A DNA stretch of 64,000 nucleotides. It comes from Flavobacteriales bacterium (lineage in GTDB: Bacteria > Bacteroidota > Bacteroidia > Flavobacteriales_F > PHOS-HE28). The translations under genes were made by a program, and so were the position numbers. Location: assembly GCA_016699575.1 (NCBI GenBank), contig CP064979.1, positions 310,001 to 374,000 of the forward strand, given 5' to 3'. Position 1 is the first letter of the stretch; every line of letters starts with the position of its first letter. Shown here piece after piece: positions 18,580 to 27,177 of the stretch. The notes under the pieces were generated by a model, which was not told where the DNA came from, did no database searches, and saw nothing but the letters and a program-made list of their open reading frames with translations.

Positions 18580-19434
18580 CTACAGGTCAACGCTCATAGT
18601 GCGATGCGTCAAGCCCGGCTCAGTTGCGCAGAGCCAATCGAACGCTTCGGTCGCTCGGGTGCCCCGTTCGCTACAGTCGAACCAGCTATACAACTGCCTG
18701 TATCCGTAAGCGCGGATGTAGGTGGCCGCATCATCGGCACACGCAAAGTCGTGCAGGATGATGCTGTCTTGATCGAACGGTGTGTCACTGCGGCTTCTCA
18801 CCACCGCGCGGTAGTCGAAGATGGTCTTGAACACGTTGACCCCTTCGGGTTTGTGTACACGACCACGGATAAAGCTGACCGCGACTGGCGATGTCATGCC
18901 GGTGACGTGCGGGCTGTAAAGTGCAAAGCCTCCATCTTCGTTGCGGAAACCAAGCGCTCGATACTCGTTTCTGGTAACTGAGTTGCGCACATGGACTTGG
19001 TGGAACATCTCTCCGGCCTGTTTGCGGCCGATGCCTTGACGCATAGCGTAACGGATCAATGCTCCTTCTTGCAACGCGATCTTGGATAGCAGTGTGTAGT
19101 TGCCCGCTTCCGTTTCATCCGTCAGACCGAACAAGGTCACGAGCGAGGGATAGCCGATGTTGAATCGCAACCAATGCAGCACGTCGTCTTCCGCGCTTTT
19201 GAAGCCTTGGTGAATGAGCCAAGCCTGCACCAGTTCAAAGGGTCCGCCCTTGTTGTCGGTCGGCGTGTCGCTCCAGGAGTTGTGACCGTGATCCACCTTC
19301 AGGCTGGCAACGGCCCAGGGTGGATTGAAGGGGGATCGGAAGAACGAGTATTCATGGTTCTCGGCGGCAGGCCTCAAGCCGATCTTGTTCAAGATATCGC
19401 GCATGGGAATGGTACGGGCATAGTCAAGGTTCAT
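18580..19434 (-). CDS. primase-like protein with degenerate Toprim-type domain
   Basis: 284 residues with AGGAG before the ATG. The N-terminus (MNLDYARTIPMRDILNKIG) and the segment around WSDTPTDNKGGPFELVQAWL align with the CHC2-like start of the protein at 22711-23712 (MNIEQAKTIPIDLVLHAIG; WKDFGTGAGGDVIALAQAHL), so the two are paralogues. The second half keeps a YSWFDCSERGTRATEAF block matching FTWFDNDPTGRAITQRY. However, where the paralogue has the acidic FEG motif this protein has LHDF, so the Toprim metal site looks lost. Likely a replication or transfer accessory protein. Confidence 0.6.
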   Translation of the reverse strand: MNLDYARTIPMRDILNKIGLRPAAENHEYSFFRSPFNPPWAVASLKVDHGHNSWSDTPTDNKGGPFELVQAWLIHQGFKSAEDDVLHWLRFNIGYPSLVTLFGLTDETEAGNYTLLSKIALQEGALIRYAMRQGIGRKQAGEMFHQVHVRNSVTRNEYRALGFRNEDGGFALYSPHVTGMTSPVAVSFIRGRVHKPEGVNVFKTIFDYRAVVRSRSDTPFDQDSIILHDFACADDAATYIRAYGYRQLYSWFDCSERGTRATEAFDWLCATEPGLTHRTMSVDL

Positions 19435-19491
19435 GATGTCTCCTGATCATGGTGATGGTGGGCGGCGGGTTGATTGGGGCATGAGAGAAGA

Positions 19492-19821
19492 TTAGGACTG
19501 GTCGTCAACTTGCAGACTGTTAGGTCTGATGCGCTCGTCGGCGAACCGGTTAAGGCTCGACAGACGGTAGCGCACGGCATTGCCGAACTTCACCGGTTGC
19601 AGGTCATAGGTTCGTTGACAATCCCACACGGCAAGAGTTCCCGGTTTGAATCCGGTATACGCCCACGCTTCGACGCGAGTCAGCAACGGATCGAAGCGGT
19701 ACAAACAGGTGGGGCAGCAGCCCGTGGCTCTATTGGAAGGGTTGGGATGTGTAGTGCGCATCAAGTCGCTGACGCGGTCATATATGGAAAGCAAGACATC
19801 GTGCTTGTGTGGTGTGGACAT
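19492..19821 (-). CDS. small hypothetical protein with Cys pair
   Basis: 109 residues, preceded by AAGGGAG at good spacing. A CCPTCLYRF motif at about 35-43 suggests a metal-binding knuckle, but only one Cys pair is visible. It lies just downstream of the degenerate primase paralogue's start on the same strand. No family recognised. Confidence 0.55.
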   Translation of the reverse strand: MSTPHKHDVLLSIYDRVSDLMRTTHPNPSNRATGCCPTCLYRFDPLLTRVEAWAYTGFKPGTLAVWDCQRTYDLQPVKFGNAVRYRLSSLNRFADERIRPNSLQVDDQS

Positions 19822-19834
19822 TGAAGACTCCCTT

Positions 19835-20057
19835 CGTGGACGGTGTGGATGACCGATTGGTCGAAGGGCTCTGTATATCGATAGCCAAGGGAATCTGACA
19901 GAGAATCACGGGTGATTAATGCTCGTTAATGCGACGTGCCTACGCCTGTATGTAGCCGGTCACGTACAGGTCGACTTTCACCGGCTTGGATGAGATGCGC
20001 TTTCTTCTCGAACGGATCACCTTGCCGTTAGGCTTCCACCCCTAGCCAGGAGGCCAC
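19835..20057. other. intergenic region
   Basis: About 220 bp between divergent small genes. It presumably carries both promoters; no clear consensus boxes or RNA structures were recognised. Confidence 0.4.
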
Positions 20058-20249
20058 ATGAGCAAGCAAGAGACCGATACCGATGAGCGCCTTGACGAAG
20101 CCTACATCGTTATGGCTGGCATCATCCGCAATGGGGGTGACAAGTACCTGCCCATATTCAAACGACTGCACGAGGAACGAGAGGTTCGCAGAGCACGCAA
20201 GGCCCTCAAACAAATCGCTTTACAGGTCGCTAGTGACATGGTACTGTGA
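20058..20249 (+). CDS. small charged protein
   Basis: 63 residues with an excellent AGGAGG ribosome-binding site 6 nt before the ATG. Entirely helical-looking and charged (ERLDEAYIVMAGII, then KRLHEEREVRRARKALKQIA). Plausibly a regulator or DNA-binding accessory; no family recognised. Confidence 0.6.
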   Translation: MSKQETDTDERLDEAYIVMAGIIRNGGDKYLPIFKRLHEEREVRRARKALKQIALQVASDMVL

Positions 20250-20262
20250 TCGTAAGCTGGGT

Positions 20263-20507
20263 TGTCACATTTCACTCGATATCGCTGTCACACATATTTG
20301 AAAGCGACACGACGGAAGTGCTTGATAGTACAGAAGAATCGGTCGTTCCAGAAGTCACCAAGTGACCACTTCGGGTGCGCCATATTCTCTTTGTTTAAGA
20401 GGTATTTATCGCCTTTAACGGCAACGAGTATTTCGCTTTTCGCAACACTGCGATTAAGGCCGATATAGAAGAAGTGTCACACATTTTGTAACACATGGTG
20501 ACACATG
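20263..20507. promoter_or_regulatory. TGTCACA repeat cluster upstream of second integrase
   Basis: TGTCACA occurs at 20263-20269, 20286-20292 and 20475-20481, and an inverted relative (GGTGACACA) overlaps the start codon at 20505. Short repeats of this kind before an integrase gene may be arm-type binding sites or an autoregulatory operator. The region is AT-richer than its surroundings. Confidence 0.4.
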
Positions 20508-21821
20508 CCCTATATCCTGAAACGCGGCGGTCAGTACTACTACAATCGGCGCATCCCTGACTTCGTCCGGCACCTGGATCGCCGTGACACGGTGCGCATC
20601 TCACTACGCACCGACAGCCGACAGCTCGCATGGCGCCAGGCCGTCGTGCTCAATGATCAGGTCGAAGCCTATTGGCAAAGTCTTGTTGATGAGACCGCAC
20701 CTCATGACAACAGTCGCTTCCGGAAGACCGTGTCGATCGCTCGGCAGCTTGGCTTCACATACCGACCTATGCAAGCCGTTGCCGCTCTCCCTTTGGAAGA
20801 ACTCATCGGTCGCGTCCTCGCGGCCAAGGACGCGACGCCCAAGCAAGTCGAGGCGTTGTTGGGAGGTAAGGAAGGCCCGCTAATGCCGCTGAGCAAGGTG
20901 CTCGATAGGTTCTGGGAACTCGCCAAAGACAAGATCGTCAGCAAAACACATGACCAAGTGCGCAAGTGGCGCAACCCACGAATACGCACCATGAATCGCT
21001 TTGTCCGCTTGGTCGGCGACAAGGAACTGAAGGAGGTCGGTCGGGATGACATCGTCGCTTTCCGCGATTGGTGGCTCGACCGCATCCGCACAGAGGATCG
21101 AAACACACAGAGTGCCAACAAGGAGTTCATTCACCTCAAAGCGATTCTGGAGACAGTATCCGAACACGACAAGGTTGGACTCGATATCAGGCATCTCTTT
21201 AGGAAGGTAAGGCTGGAGACGCGCTTTCGGCAACAACGCTTGCCCTTTACTTCGGAACAGATCGTGGCCTTGTTGCACGACGACAAGCTCCACGCCATGT
21301 TGCCGGAGTTTCGCTGGTTCCTGTTCGCTGCCGCCGAAACGGGGGCGCGACCTTCGGAAATCGTCGGCCTGATGCCTGAAGACATCAAGCTCCATGCGCC
21401 CATCCCCCACATCACCATCACCGACCGCAAGGAGCGGACGTTAAAGAACGCGCACAGTGCACGCTCTATCCCCCTGATCGGCTATGCACTCGCGGCGTTC
21501 AGAGCATGTCCGAACGGGTTCCCGCGCTACCGCGACAAGCCAGATCATCTGACCAATGCCGTCAACAAGTTCCTACGCTCGAACAATCTCTTCCCTTCGG
21601 ATAAGCACTCCGTGTACTCCTTTCGACACAGTTTCCAAGATCGCATCCTGAACGTCAACGCGCCCGACCGTGTGCAAGCAGAACTCATGGGGCACCGCTT
21701 CCAACGACCCAAGTACGGGAATGGCCCCACCCTGGAGCACAAGAAGGAATGGATGGACCGCATCTGTCTAACCCAGGCATCGTCTATCCGCAACGATAGA
21801 CAAGACGACGACCAGCGATGA
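20505..21821 (+). CDS. second tyrosine recombinase (site-specific integrase)
   Basis: 438 residues. The N-terminus MPYILKRGGQYYYNRRIP is typical of the DUF6538-type integrases common in Proteobacteria. Catalytic domain about 245-420 with Arg in ETGARPSEI, Arg-His in YSFRHSF, LMGHRF with the late His, and a Tyr in PKYGNGPTLEH. The residues are better conserved than in the integrase at the left end, but no att-like duplication was seen beside it. It may be a remnant of an older element nested in, or captured by, the present one. Its end overlaps the convergent ardA gene by 38 bp. Confidence 0.85.
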   Translation: MPYILKRGGQYYYNRRIPDFVRHLDRRDTVRISLRTDSRQLAWRQAVVLNDQVEAYWQSLVDETAPHDNSRFRKTVSIARQLGFTYRPMQAVAALPLEELIGRVLAAKDATPKQVEALLGGKEGPLMPLSKVLDRFWELAKDKIVSKTHDQVRKWRNPRIRTMNRFVRLVGDKELKEVGRDDIVAFRDWWLDRIRTEDRNTQSANKEFIHLKAILETVSEHDKVGLDIRHLFRKVRLETRFRQQRLPFTSEQIVALLHDDKLHAMLPEFRWFLFAAAETGARPSEIVGLMPEDIKLHAPIPHITITDRKERTLKNAHSARSIPLIGYALAAFRACPNGFPRYRDKPDHLTNAVNKFLRSNNLFPSDKHSVYSFRHSFQDRILNVNAPDRVQAELMGHRFQRPKYGNGPTLEHKKEWMDRICLTQASSIRNDRQDDDQR

Positions 21822-22290
21822 CGGTCTCGTTGTAGTCCACGCTGAGGTCGCGTGCGATGGCATCCATATCGAGGTAGTTCCGGATGTTGTCGGGGATGGT
21901 TCCGAACAGCCCATTCTCCACGAACTCCTCTGCCAGGTCTTTCAGTGAGTCCATCTCATAGATATCCATGTCTAGATCCTCTGGGCAATCCTTGTCGAGA
22001 TCGAACTGATAGCCGCATTCACCGACGGCGATTGCGACGCGGGTCTTCGCATCGTCATCCCAACTCTCCACAGCCTCATAGAACTGGCCAATGGCACCCT
22101 GGTGAATGCCAAGAGCTTTGAATAGTTCCATGTCGGCGTCATCACCGTCGATGAATTGAATTTCGAACTCCTCAACGTGTTGACCGAAGGGATCGCGTAA
22201 GTCCTTCGACTGCTGCAGATAGCTTTCCAAGCTGTCGAAATAGAAGCCGATGGCGCTCATGTTGTATGGTTGTGCGTATAGTTTGGTCAT
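21784..22290 (-). CDS. ardA: antirestriction protein ArdA
   Basis: 168 residues, the normal ArdA length, very acidic as expected for a DNA mimic. The conserved C-terminal block is present: DSLKDLAEEFVENGLFGTIP, NYLDMDAIARDLS and a VIAGRRLVYRC end. ArdA blocks type I restriction enzymes, protecting transferred DNA on entry to a new host. A GGAGAA site precedes the ATG. Its 3' end runs 38 bp into the convergent integrase gene, so the two transcripts overlap. Confidence 0.93.
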   Translation of the reverse strand: MTKLYAQPYNMSAIGFYFDSLESYLQQSKDLRDPFGQHVEEFEIQFIDGDDADMELFKALGIHQGAIGQFYEAVESWDDDAKTRVAIAVGECGYQFDLDKDCPEDLDMDIYEMDSLKDLAEEFVENGLFGTIPDNIRNYLDMDAIARDLSVDYNETVIAGRRLVYRCG

Positions 22291-22306
22291 TTCTAGTTCT
22301 CCTACT

Positions 22307-22594
22307 TCATAGGGTTGCGTGTATCGCCGAACGGCGCTTCATGAACCCTTGCCACGCGGCGAGTGGGGGGTGAGCAAGGGACAGGGCCAAAGCCGCCCGA
22401 GGGGAATCACCCGGCTTGCACAAGCGAAGCGCGGAAAGTCGGGGATACTGGCGGCGTAGCTCGTGAGCGTAAAAGCGCGAAGCCTTGGCCCGCGCAAGGG
22501 GGAACACCCTATAGCGATCTGCTAGAGATGAGGCATGATACCTCAGCCTGAACAGGGCAGAATGCAACTTCGGCATCCACACTGCAGGCGGCAT
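22307..22594 (-). CDS. possible small basic protein upstream of ardA
   Basis: 95 residues, ending 16 bp before the ardA start on the same strand. Strongly basic, with a plausible amphipathic region (FYAHELRRQYPRLSALRLC). No ribosome-binding site was identified and no family is recognised. If it is not a gene, this 420-bp stretch is a leader that could hold the oriT or a regulatory RNA. Confidence 0.35.
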   Translation of the reverse strand: MPPAVWMPKLHSALFRLRYHASSLADRYRVFPLARAKASRFYAHELRRQYPRLSALRLCKPGDSPRAALALSLAHPPLAAWQGFMKRRSAIHATL

Positions 22595-22710
22595 CAGGCG
22601 CCTTCAACAATGCTAAGGGCTGCCACACGAACAACCTTCACCTTGTCGGTGGGAACTGTACCAGACCTTCACCTGACCGAACTTTGAAGAAACGCACATA
22701 GCAAATAGGT

Positions 22711-23712
22711 CTATGGATGCGGAGCAAAGCTCCGATCGTGCGTAAGCGTCTCACTGGAGTCGTTCGGCACCCAGGAAGGAATAGTTGCCGCTTTCTTATG
22801 CGCTACATGCGCGGCGTTCAGGTCGTTGTGCTCGCTGTAGCGCGACGACATGTCTATCACTGCATAACGTGCGCTCAATGCGTCCGCGTAGCGCTGGGTG
22901 ATCGCTCGTCCTGTGGGGTCGTTGTCGAACCAGGTGAACACGCTTGTGATCGATCGTAGCCGTGAAGCCTCCACAAGGTGCTGTAGACCTCTTCGGGCAA
23001 GTCCTGCGCTGTTCAGGATGAGCGCCGCTTCGCTGGGTCGCAGCCCGCATGTGTCCGCATAGGTCAGGAAGTCGAAGAACCCCTCGAACAGATGCAACGC
23101 TTCCGGTTCTTGCTCGGCATCGCCAAAGAGCGTTGTGGTGCTCTTGGAGCCGATCACCGTTTTGTAATCGCCTCGGATGCTACGCACTTCCCACGTGTTC
23201 GGATCATCGGTCGGAAAGCCCACACCGAACAACGGGCGCAGACGCTTCTCAGCCACGGGCTGATAGTAGATCTCTGAACAATAACGTCGAGCTGTGTCGA
23301 TACGGATGCCGCGCTCTGTGATGTAGGACAGGATAGGTGCATAGCTGAGCGGCTTCTTCTTGACGAGCGTGAAGCGCGCCGACTCTGTCGTTCTTGCTTT
23401 GGTCGGATGCGCTGCGACATTTGCGGCGCTCTCACCAGCAAAGCGTTCCAGCCAGCGCAAGGCTTCGGACACGCTTGCACCGTTCAAATGTGCTTGTGCC
23501 AAGGCGATCACATCCCCACCAGCACCGGTGCCGAAGTCTTTCCAGGTGCCGCGTTGCGGATGTGCCACAAAGCTGGCCTCACTGTCTCCCTTTCGCAAAG
23601 GCGAGTGGAACCAGACATCCTTTCCGCCCTTTGCCGTTCTGACCGGCTCGCGCGCACCGATGGCGTGGAGTACAAGGTCGATAGGAATGGTCTTGGCCTG
23701 TTCAATGTTCAT
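22711..23712 (-). CDS. CHC2/Toprim-type DNA primase of mobile element
   Basis: 333 residues from the ATG at 23712 (MNIEQAKTIPIDLVLHAIG), preceded by GGAAAGGA; a longer frame upstream to 23865 is not supported. N-terminal CHC2-like domain without the usual Cys set (WFHSPLRKGDSEASF...GTWKDFGTGAGGDVIALAQ). The Toprim_2-like domain has LHLFEGFFDFLTYAD (about 185-200) and FTWFDNDPTGRA (about 270) as metal-binding acidic motifs. It probably primes the complementary strand after transfer. Paralogue of 18580-19434. Confidence 0.8.
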   Translation of the reverse strand: MNIEQAKTIPIDLVLHAIGAREPVRTAKGGKDVWFHSPLRKGDSEASFVAHPQRGTWKDFGTGAGGDVIALAQAHLNGASVSEALRWLERFAGESAANVAAHPTKARTTESARFTLVKKKPLSYAPILSYITERGIRIDTARRYCSEIYYQPVAEKRLRPLFGVGFPTDDPNTWEVRSIRGDYKTVIGSKSTTTLFGDAEQEPEALHLFEGFFDFLTYADTCGLRPSEAALILNSAGLARRGLQHLVEASRLRSITSVFTWFDNDPTGRAITQRYADALSARYAVIDMSSRYSEHNDLNAAHVAHKKAATIPSWVPNDSSETLTHDRSFAPHP

Positions 23713-23877
23713 GATGCGTGTCCTTTCCGAATGGGTTGCAAGGCTGTCGTGGTGTTTTCTTCTTTCACGGCGAAGGCAGTCTAGCGCGGCTGCGTGCGGT
23801 AGCGGAGAAAGGCACTCCCCCGTTAAAGCCTGTGTAAGGCCGGGCCGATAGAAAAAGACCCGCACGGAACAACCCTT

Positions 23878-24555
23878 CTACAACTGCCCATTGTCCGCGA
23901 ACGAGTAGTAGCCGCCATCCGTGACGATGAGGTGATCATTGACTTGGATGTCCAAGAACTTGCCTCCTTCCACAAGTTTCCTGGTGAGCATCAAGTCCTC
24001 CTCGCTCGGGCGTAAGGCTCCGCTTGGATGGTTGTGTGCCAAGATCACGCAACACGCCTTCGCGTTCAAGGCACACTTGAACACGATCTTGGGGTCTACC
24101 ACGGTCGCGTGCATACCGCCCTGACTGATACGCTGCTTTCCGATCAGCCCATTCGCACGGTCCAGGAGGAGGAGCCAAAACTCTTCATGATTGAGGTCTA
24201 GGAGGAGTGGTCGAAGTATATCATACGCAATCAGCGAGGTGCTCACACGCTCACGTAGCGCGCGCGGCGTTTCTCGCCGCCGACGTCCAAGCTCAAGAGC
24301 CGCTTGCAGGATGGCCGTGCTTTGTGTGCTCATGCCCGCTGAGGTCATGTCCATGGCGGACATTCTTCCAAGCTGATAAAGGTCTCGATCAGCCGCCTCT
24401 AGAAGTTGATGGCTCAACTCCATGGATGACTGCGTTCGGCTAGCGCGGATAAGTACCGCAAGGAGTTCAGCGTCGCTACATCCACGAGAACCTCTTTCCA
24501 AGAGTCTCTCTGACGGTGATGTGTTGGCAATGAAGGAAGGGAAGTCGTTGAACAT
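23878..24555 (-). CDS. radC: RadC/JAB-domain protein
   Basis: 225 residues, full RadC length. Helix-hairpin-helix-type N-terminus (SERLLERGSRGCSDAELLAVLI) and a C-terminal JAB metalloprotease-like domain with HNHPSG at about 175-180 and downstream Asp (SEEDLMLTRKL). GGAGGGAGG lies before the ATG. RadC proteins are common on mobile elements and their biochemical role is unsettled. Upstream of the primase on the same strand, so possibly co-transcribed. Confidence 0.9.
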   Translation of the reverse strand: MFNDFPSFIANTSPSERLLERGSRGCSDAELLAVLIRASRTQSSMELSHQLLEAADRDLYQLGRMSAMDMTSAGMSTQSTAILQAALELGRRRRETPRALRERVSTSLIAYDILRPLLLDLNHEEFWLLLLDRANGLIGKQRISQGGMHATVVDPKIVFKCALNAKACCVILAHNHPSGALRPSEEDLMLTRKLVEGGKFLDIQVNDHLIVTDGGYYSFADNGQL

Positions 24556-24882
24556 GGCCTCCCTCCTGCACGGCTTCGCCGACGCGACAAGGCACCGTGG
24601 AATAAAAGCAAAGCGGTTATGCCGCGAAAGGCCTTGTGGCTAGTCGGCGAAACGTGCTCTCTTGGCCGTGGTCAAGGGCTTCCTGCTAGGGCCAAGTGGT
24701 TCAGGATGGACGGATCGCGAGTTGAAGATCGCGATTTTCGTATGCCATTTCGATCATTCAGCACATCATGTTATGCTCGTCGTTCTGTTGGATCGCGGGC
24801 CTCCCGGTTGCACGTGCTACAGCGCAGCCACATTCCGCACAGTATTGCGCCGGAGCATTGCAGGCACAAGCCGCAAGCTCCA
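24556..24882. other. divergent intergenic region between radC and TonB receptor
   Basis: 327 bp that should hold promoters in both directions and marks the boundary between the mobilization module and the cargo. A stem-loop ATCGCGA (24714-24720)/TCGCGAT (24729-24735) followed by TTTT lies within it. No gene is visible here, and an upstream extension of the receptor frame into this region has no coding character. Confidence 0.5.
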
Positions 24883-27171
24883 ATGAAGATCCCCCATGTT
24901 CTCCTCGCTCTGTCGGTGTCATGCGCGGCACAAGCACAAACCTTCACCATCAGCGGCCATGTGAAGGATGCCACATCGGGTGAGGCGATCATAGGTGCGA
25001 GCATCTTCGTTACGAACACGAAGGCCGGAACAGCCGCGAACGAATTCGGCTTCTATTCCATCAGCCTTCCAGCAAGCGACACGCTGAACATCGTGATCGC
25101 CAGTATTGGCTACACGGCGCAGGCCAAGCGGATCAAGCTATCGGGCAACCTCGTACTGGATATCCTCATGGTGCCATCGGCCACGCAGTTGGCCGAAGCG
25201 GTGGTGACAGCGAAGCGGTTGGACAAGAATATCACCGACACGCGAATGGGCGTGATCGATGTGCCGATCGAGAAGTTGAGGGTCTTGCCCGCCATCCTTG
25301 GCGAACCCGATGTGCTGAAGATGATCCAGCTCTTGCCGGGTGTACAAGCTGGTCAGGAGGGCACAACAGGCTTCTATGTACGCGGAGGGAATTCGGACCA
25401 GAACCTGGTGCAGTTGGATGGAGCCGTGGTGTATAACCCCAACCACTTGTTCGGCCTCTTCAGCACCTTCAACAGCAATGCGCTCAACAGAGTGGAACTG
25501 ACAAAGGGTGGCTTCCCCGCGCGTTATGGCGGTCGCCTGAGCAGTGTGCTGGATGTGACCATGAAAGAGGGCAACGACCAGAAGATGCATGTGCATGCGG
25601 GGATCGGCCTGATCACCTCCAACGTTACCGTGGAAGGTCCGATAAAGAAGAACGTGGCCAGTTACATCGTCTCTGCCCGTCGCACCTATGTGGACCTGAT
25701 CCTGAAACCGCTGAAAGTCTTCGGTTCCGGTAACACCTACAACTTCTACGACCTGAACGCTAAGGTGAACTGGCGTCTTGGTGCCAAGGACCGTGTTTTC
25801 CTCAGCGGCTTCACCGGGCAGGACAACGCGACCTACACCGACGCTAGCAGCTTGAACTATGGCATTCGGTTCGGCAACGGAACTGTGACAGCCCGCTGGA
25901 ACCACCTCCTCGGCCCGAAGATGTTCGTGAACACATCGGCCATCTACAACAGCTACCTGCTCAATCTGTCCAGCGTGCAGGGCAAGTACTACTCGCAGTT
26001 CTATTCGGCTATCAACGACATCGGCGGCAAGACGGAGTTCGAGTACTTCCCAAACCCCAGGCACACGATCAGCTTTGGCCTGCACTACATCTACCACACC
26101 TTCAGCCCAAGTGGCAAGAGCGCCAAGATCCCGCGCAGCCAGCAGATCACCAACCTGGACCTGAACCGGATCGCGCAGACCTACAGCAGCGAAATGGCGG
26201 CATACCTCAACGACAACATCAAGGTGACCGAGCGCATCGGTGCCGAACTGGGCGTGCGACTTCCGTACTACATCACCAAGGGAGCGGAGTACCTCCGTGT
26301 GGAGCCACGCGCCAGCCTGCGCTACACGGTGAACGAACGCTCTTCCATCAAGGGCGCGTACACGGTGATGAACCAATTCCTGCACGTGGTGCCCAGCAGC
26401 ACCGCCACCTTCCCCACGGACATCTGGATCCAGAGCACGGCACGCACCAAGCCGCAATACAGCGAGCAATACGCGCTGGGCTACTTCCGCAATTTCCACG
26501 AGAACGCATGGGAGACCAGCATCGAACTCTACACCAAGAACATGAAGAACCAAGTGGCCTTCAAGGAAGGTTCGCAGTTGTTGGAGCAGACCGTCATCGA
26601 CAGCAATCTTGTGTACGGCAAGGGTTGGAGCCAGGGCGCGGAACTCTTCATCAAGAAGAACCAAGGCAAGCTCACCGGTTGGGTATCCTACACGCTTTCG
26701 TGGACCAACCAACAATTCGCCGCGCTCAACCGGGGCAAGGAATTCCCTTTCAAGTATGATCGTCGCCACAACCTCGCGTTGGTCGGCACATACGCGTTCA
26801 ACGAGCATTGGACCTTCAGCGCACAATTCGTGTTCACCACCGGTGCCGCCTACACACTGCCGACCGGTCGCGCCACGGTGCTCGGTGGCGGCACGCTCTA
26901 CGATGGCATCTACTATGACTACACCGACCGCAACAACGCGCGCCTCAACCCTTACCACCGCCTCGACCTGTCCGCCTCCTACAAGAAGCAGCACCGCATG
27001 TTCAAGCACGATTACATGGGCACATGGACCATCGGCCTCTATAACGCCTACAGCCGCCAGAACCCATACTTCGTGTACCTCACCACCGACCCGGTTACCA
27101 AGCAACCACAGGCGAAGCAAGTGAGCCTTTTGCCCATCATACCCAGCCTGAGCTACAACCTCGAATTCTGA
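24883..27171 (+). CDS. TonB-dependent outer-membrane receptor with CarboxypepD_reg-like domain
   Basis: 762 residues from the ATG at 24883, which starts a clean signal peptide (MKIPHVLLALSVSCAAQAQ). A carboxypeptidase-regulatory-like domain follows (about 22-105), then a plug domain (about 120-215, with PGVQAGQEGTTGFYVRGG) and a beta-barrel to the C-terminal F. This is the SusC-like/TonB-receptor type of Bacteroidota. The substrate is unknown. It forms an operon with the DUF4249 lipoprotein 6 bp downstream. Location beside a two-component system and metal pumps suggests metal or metallophore traffic, which is inference. Confidence 0.93.
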   Translation: MKIPHVLLALSVSCAAQAQTFTISGHVKDATSGEAIIGASIFVTNTKAGTAANEFGFYSISLPASDTLNIVIASIGYTAQAKRIKLSGNLVLDILMVPSATQLAEAVVTAKRLDKNITDTRMGVIDVPIEKLRVLPAILGEPDVLKMIQLLPGVQAGQEGTTGFYVRGGNSDQNLVQLDGAVVYNPNHLFGLFSTFNSNALNRVELTKGGFPARYGGRLSSVLDVTMKEGNDQKMHVHAGIGLITSNVTVEGPIKKNVASYIVSARRTYVDLILKPLKVFGSGNTYNFYDLNAKVNWRLGAKDRVFLSGFTGQDNATYTDASSLNYGIRFGNGTVTARWNHLLGPKMFVNTSAIYNSYLLNLSSVQGKYYSQFYSAINDIGGKTEFEYFPNPRHTISFGLHYIYHTFSPSGKSAKIPRSQQITNLDLNRIAQTYSSEMAAYLNDNIKVTERIGAELGVRLPYYITKGAEYLRVEPRASLRYTVNERSSIKGAYTVMNQFLHVVPSSTATFPTDIWIQSTARTKPQYSEQYALGYFRNFHENAWETSIELYTKNMKNQVAFKEGSQLLEQTVIDSNLVYGKGWSQGAELFIKKNQGKLTGWVSYTLSWTNQQFAALNRGKEFPFKYDRRHNLALVGTYAFNEHWTFSAQFVFTTGAAYTLPTGRATVLGGGTLYDGIYYDYTDRNNARLNPYHRLDLSASYKKQHRMFKHDYMGTWTIGLYNAYSRQNPYFVYLTTDPVTKQPQAKQVSLLPIIPSLSYNLEF

Positions 27172-27177
27172 GCCGAC

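Noticed and set aside
22307..22594. Firm call of a gene upstream of ardA
   Set aside because: Listed only at low confidence because no ribosome-binding site or family could be recognised.
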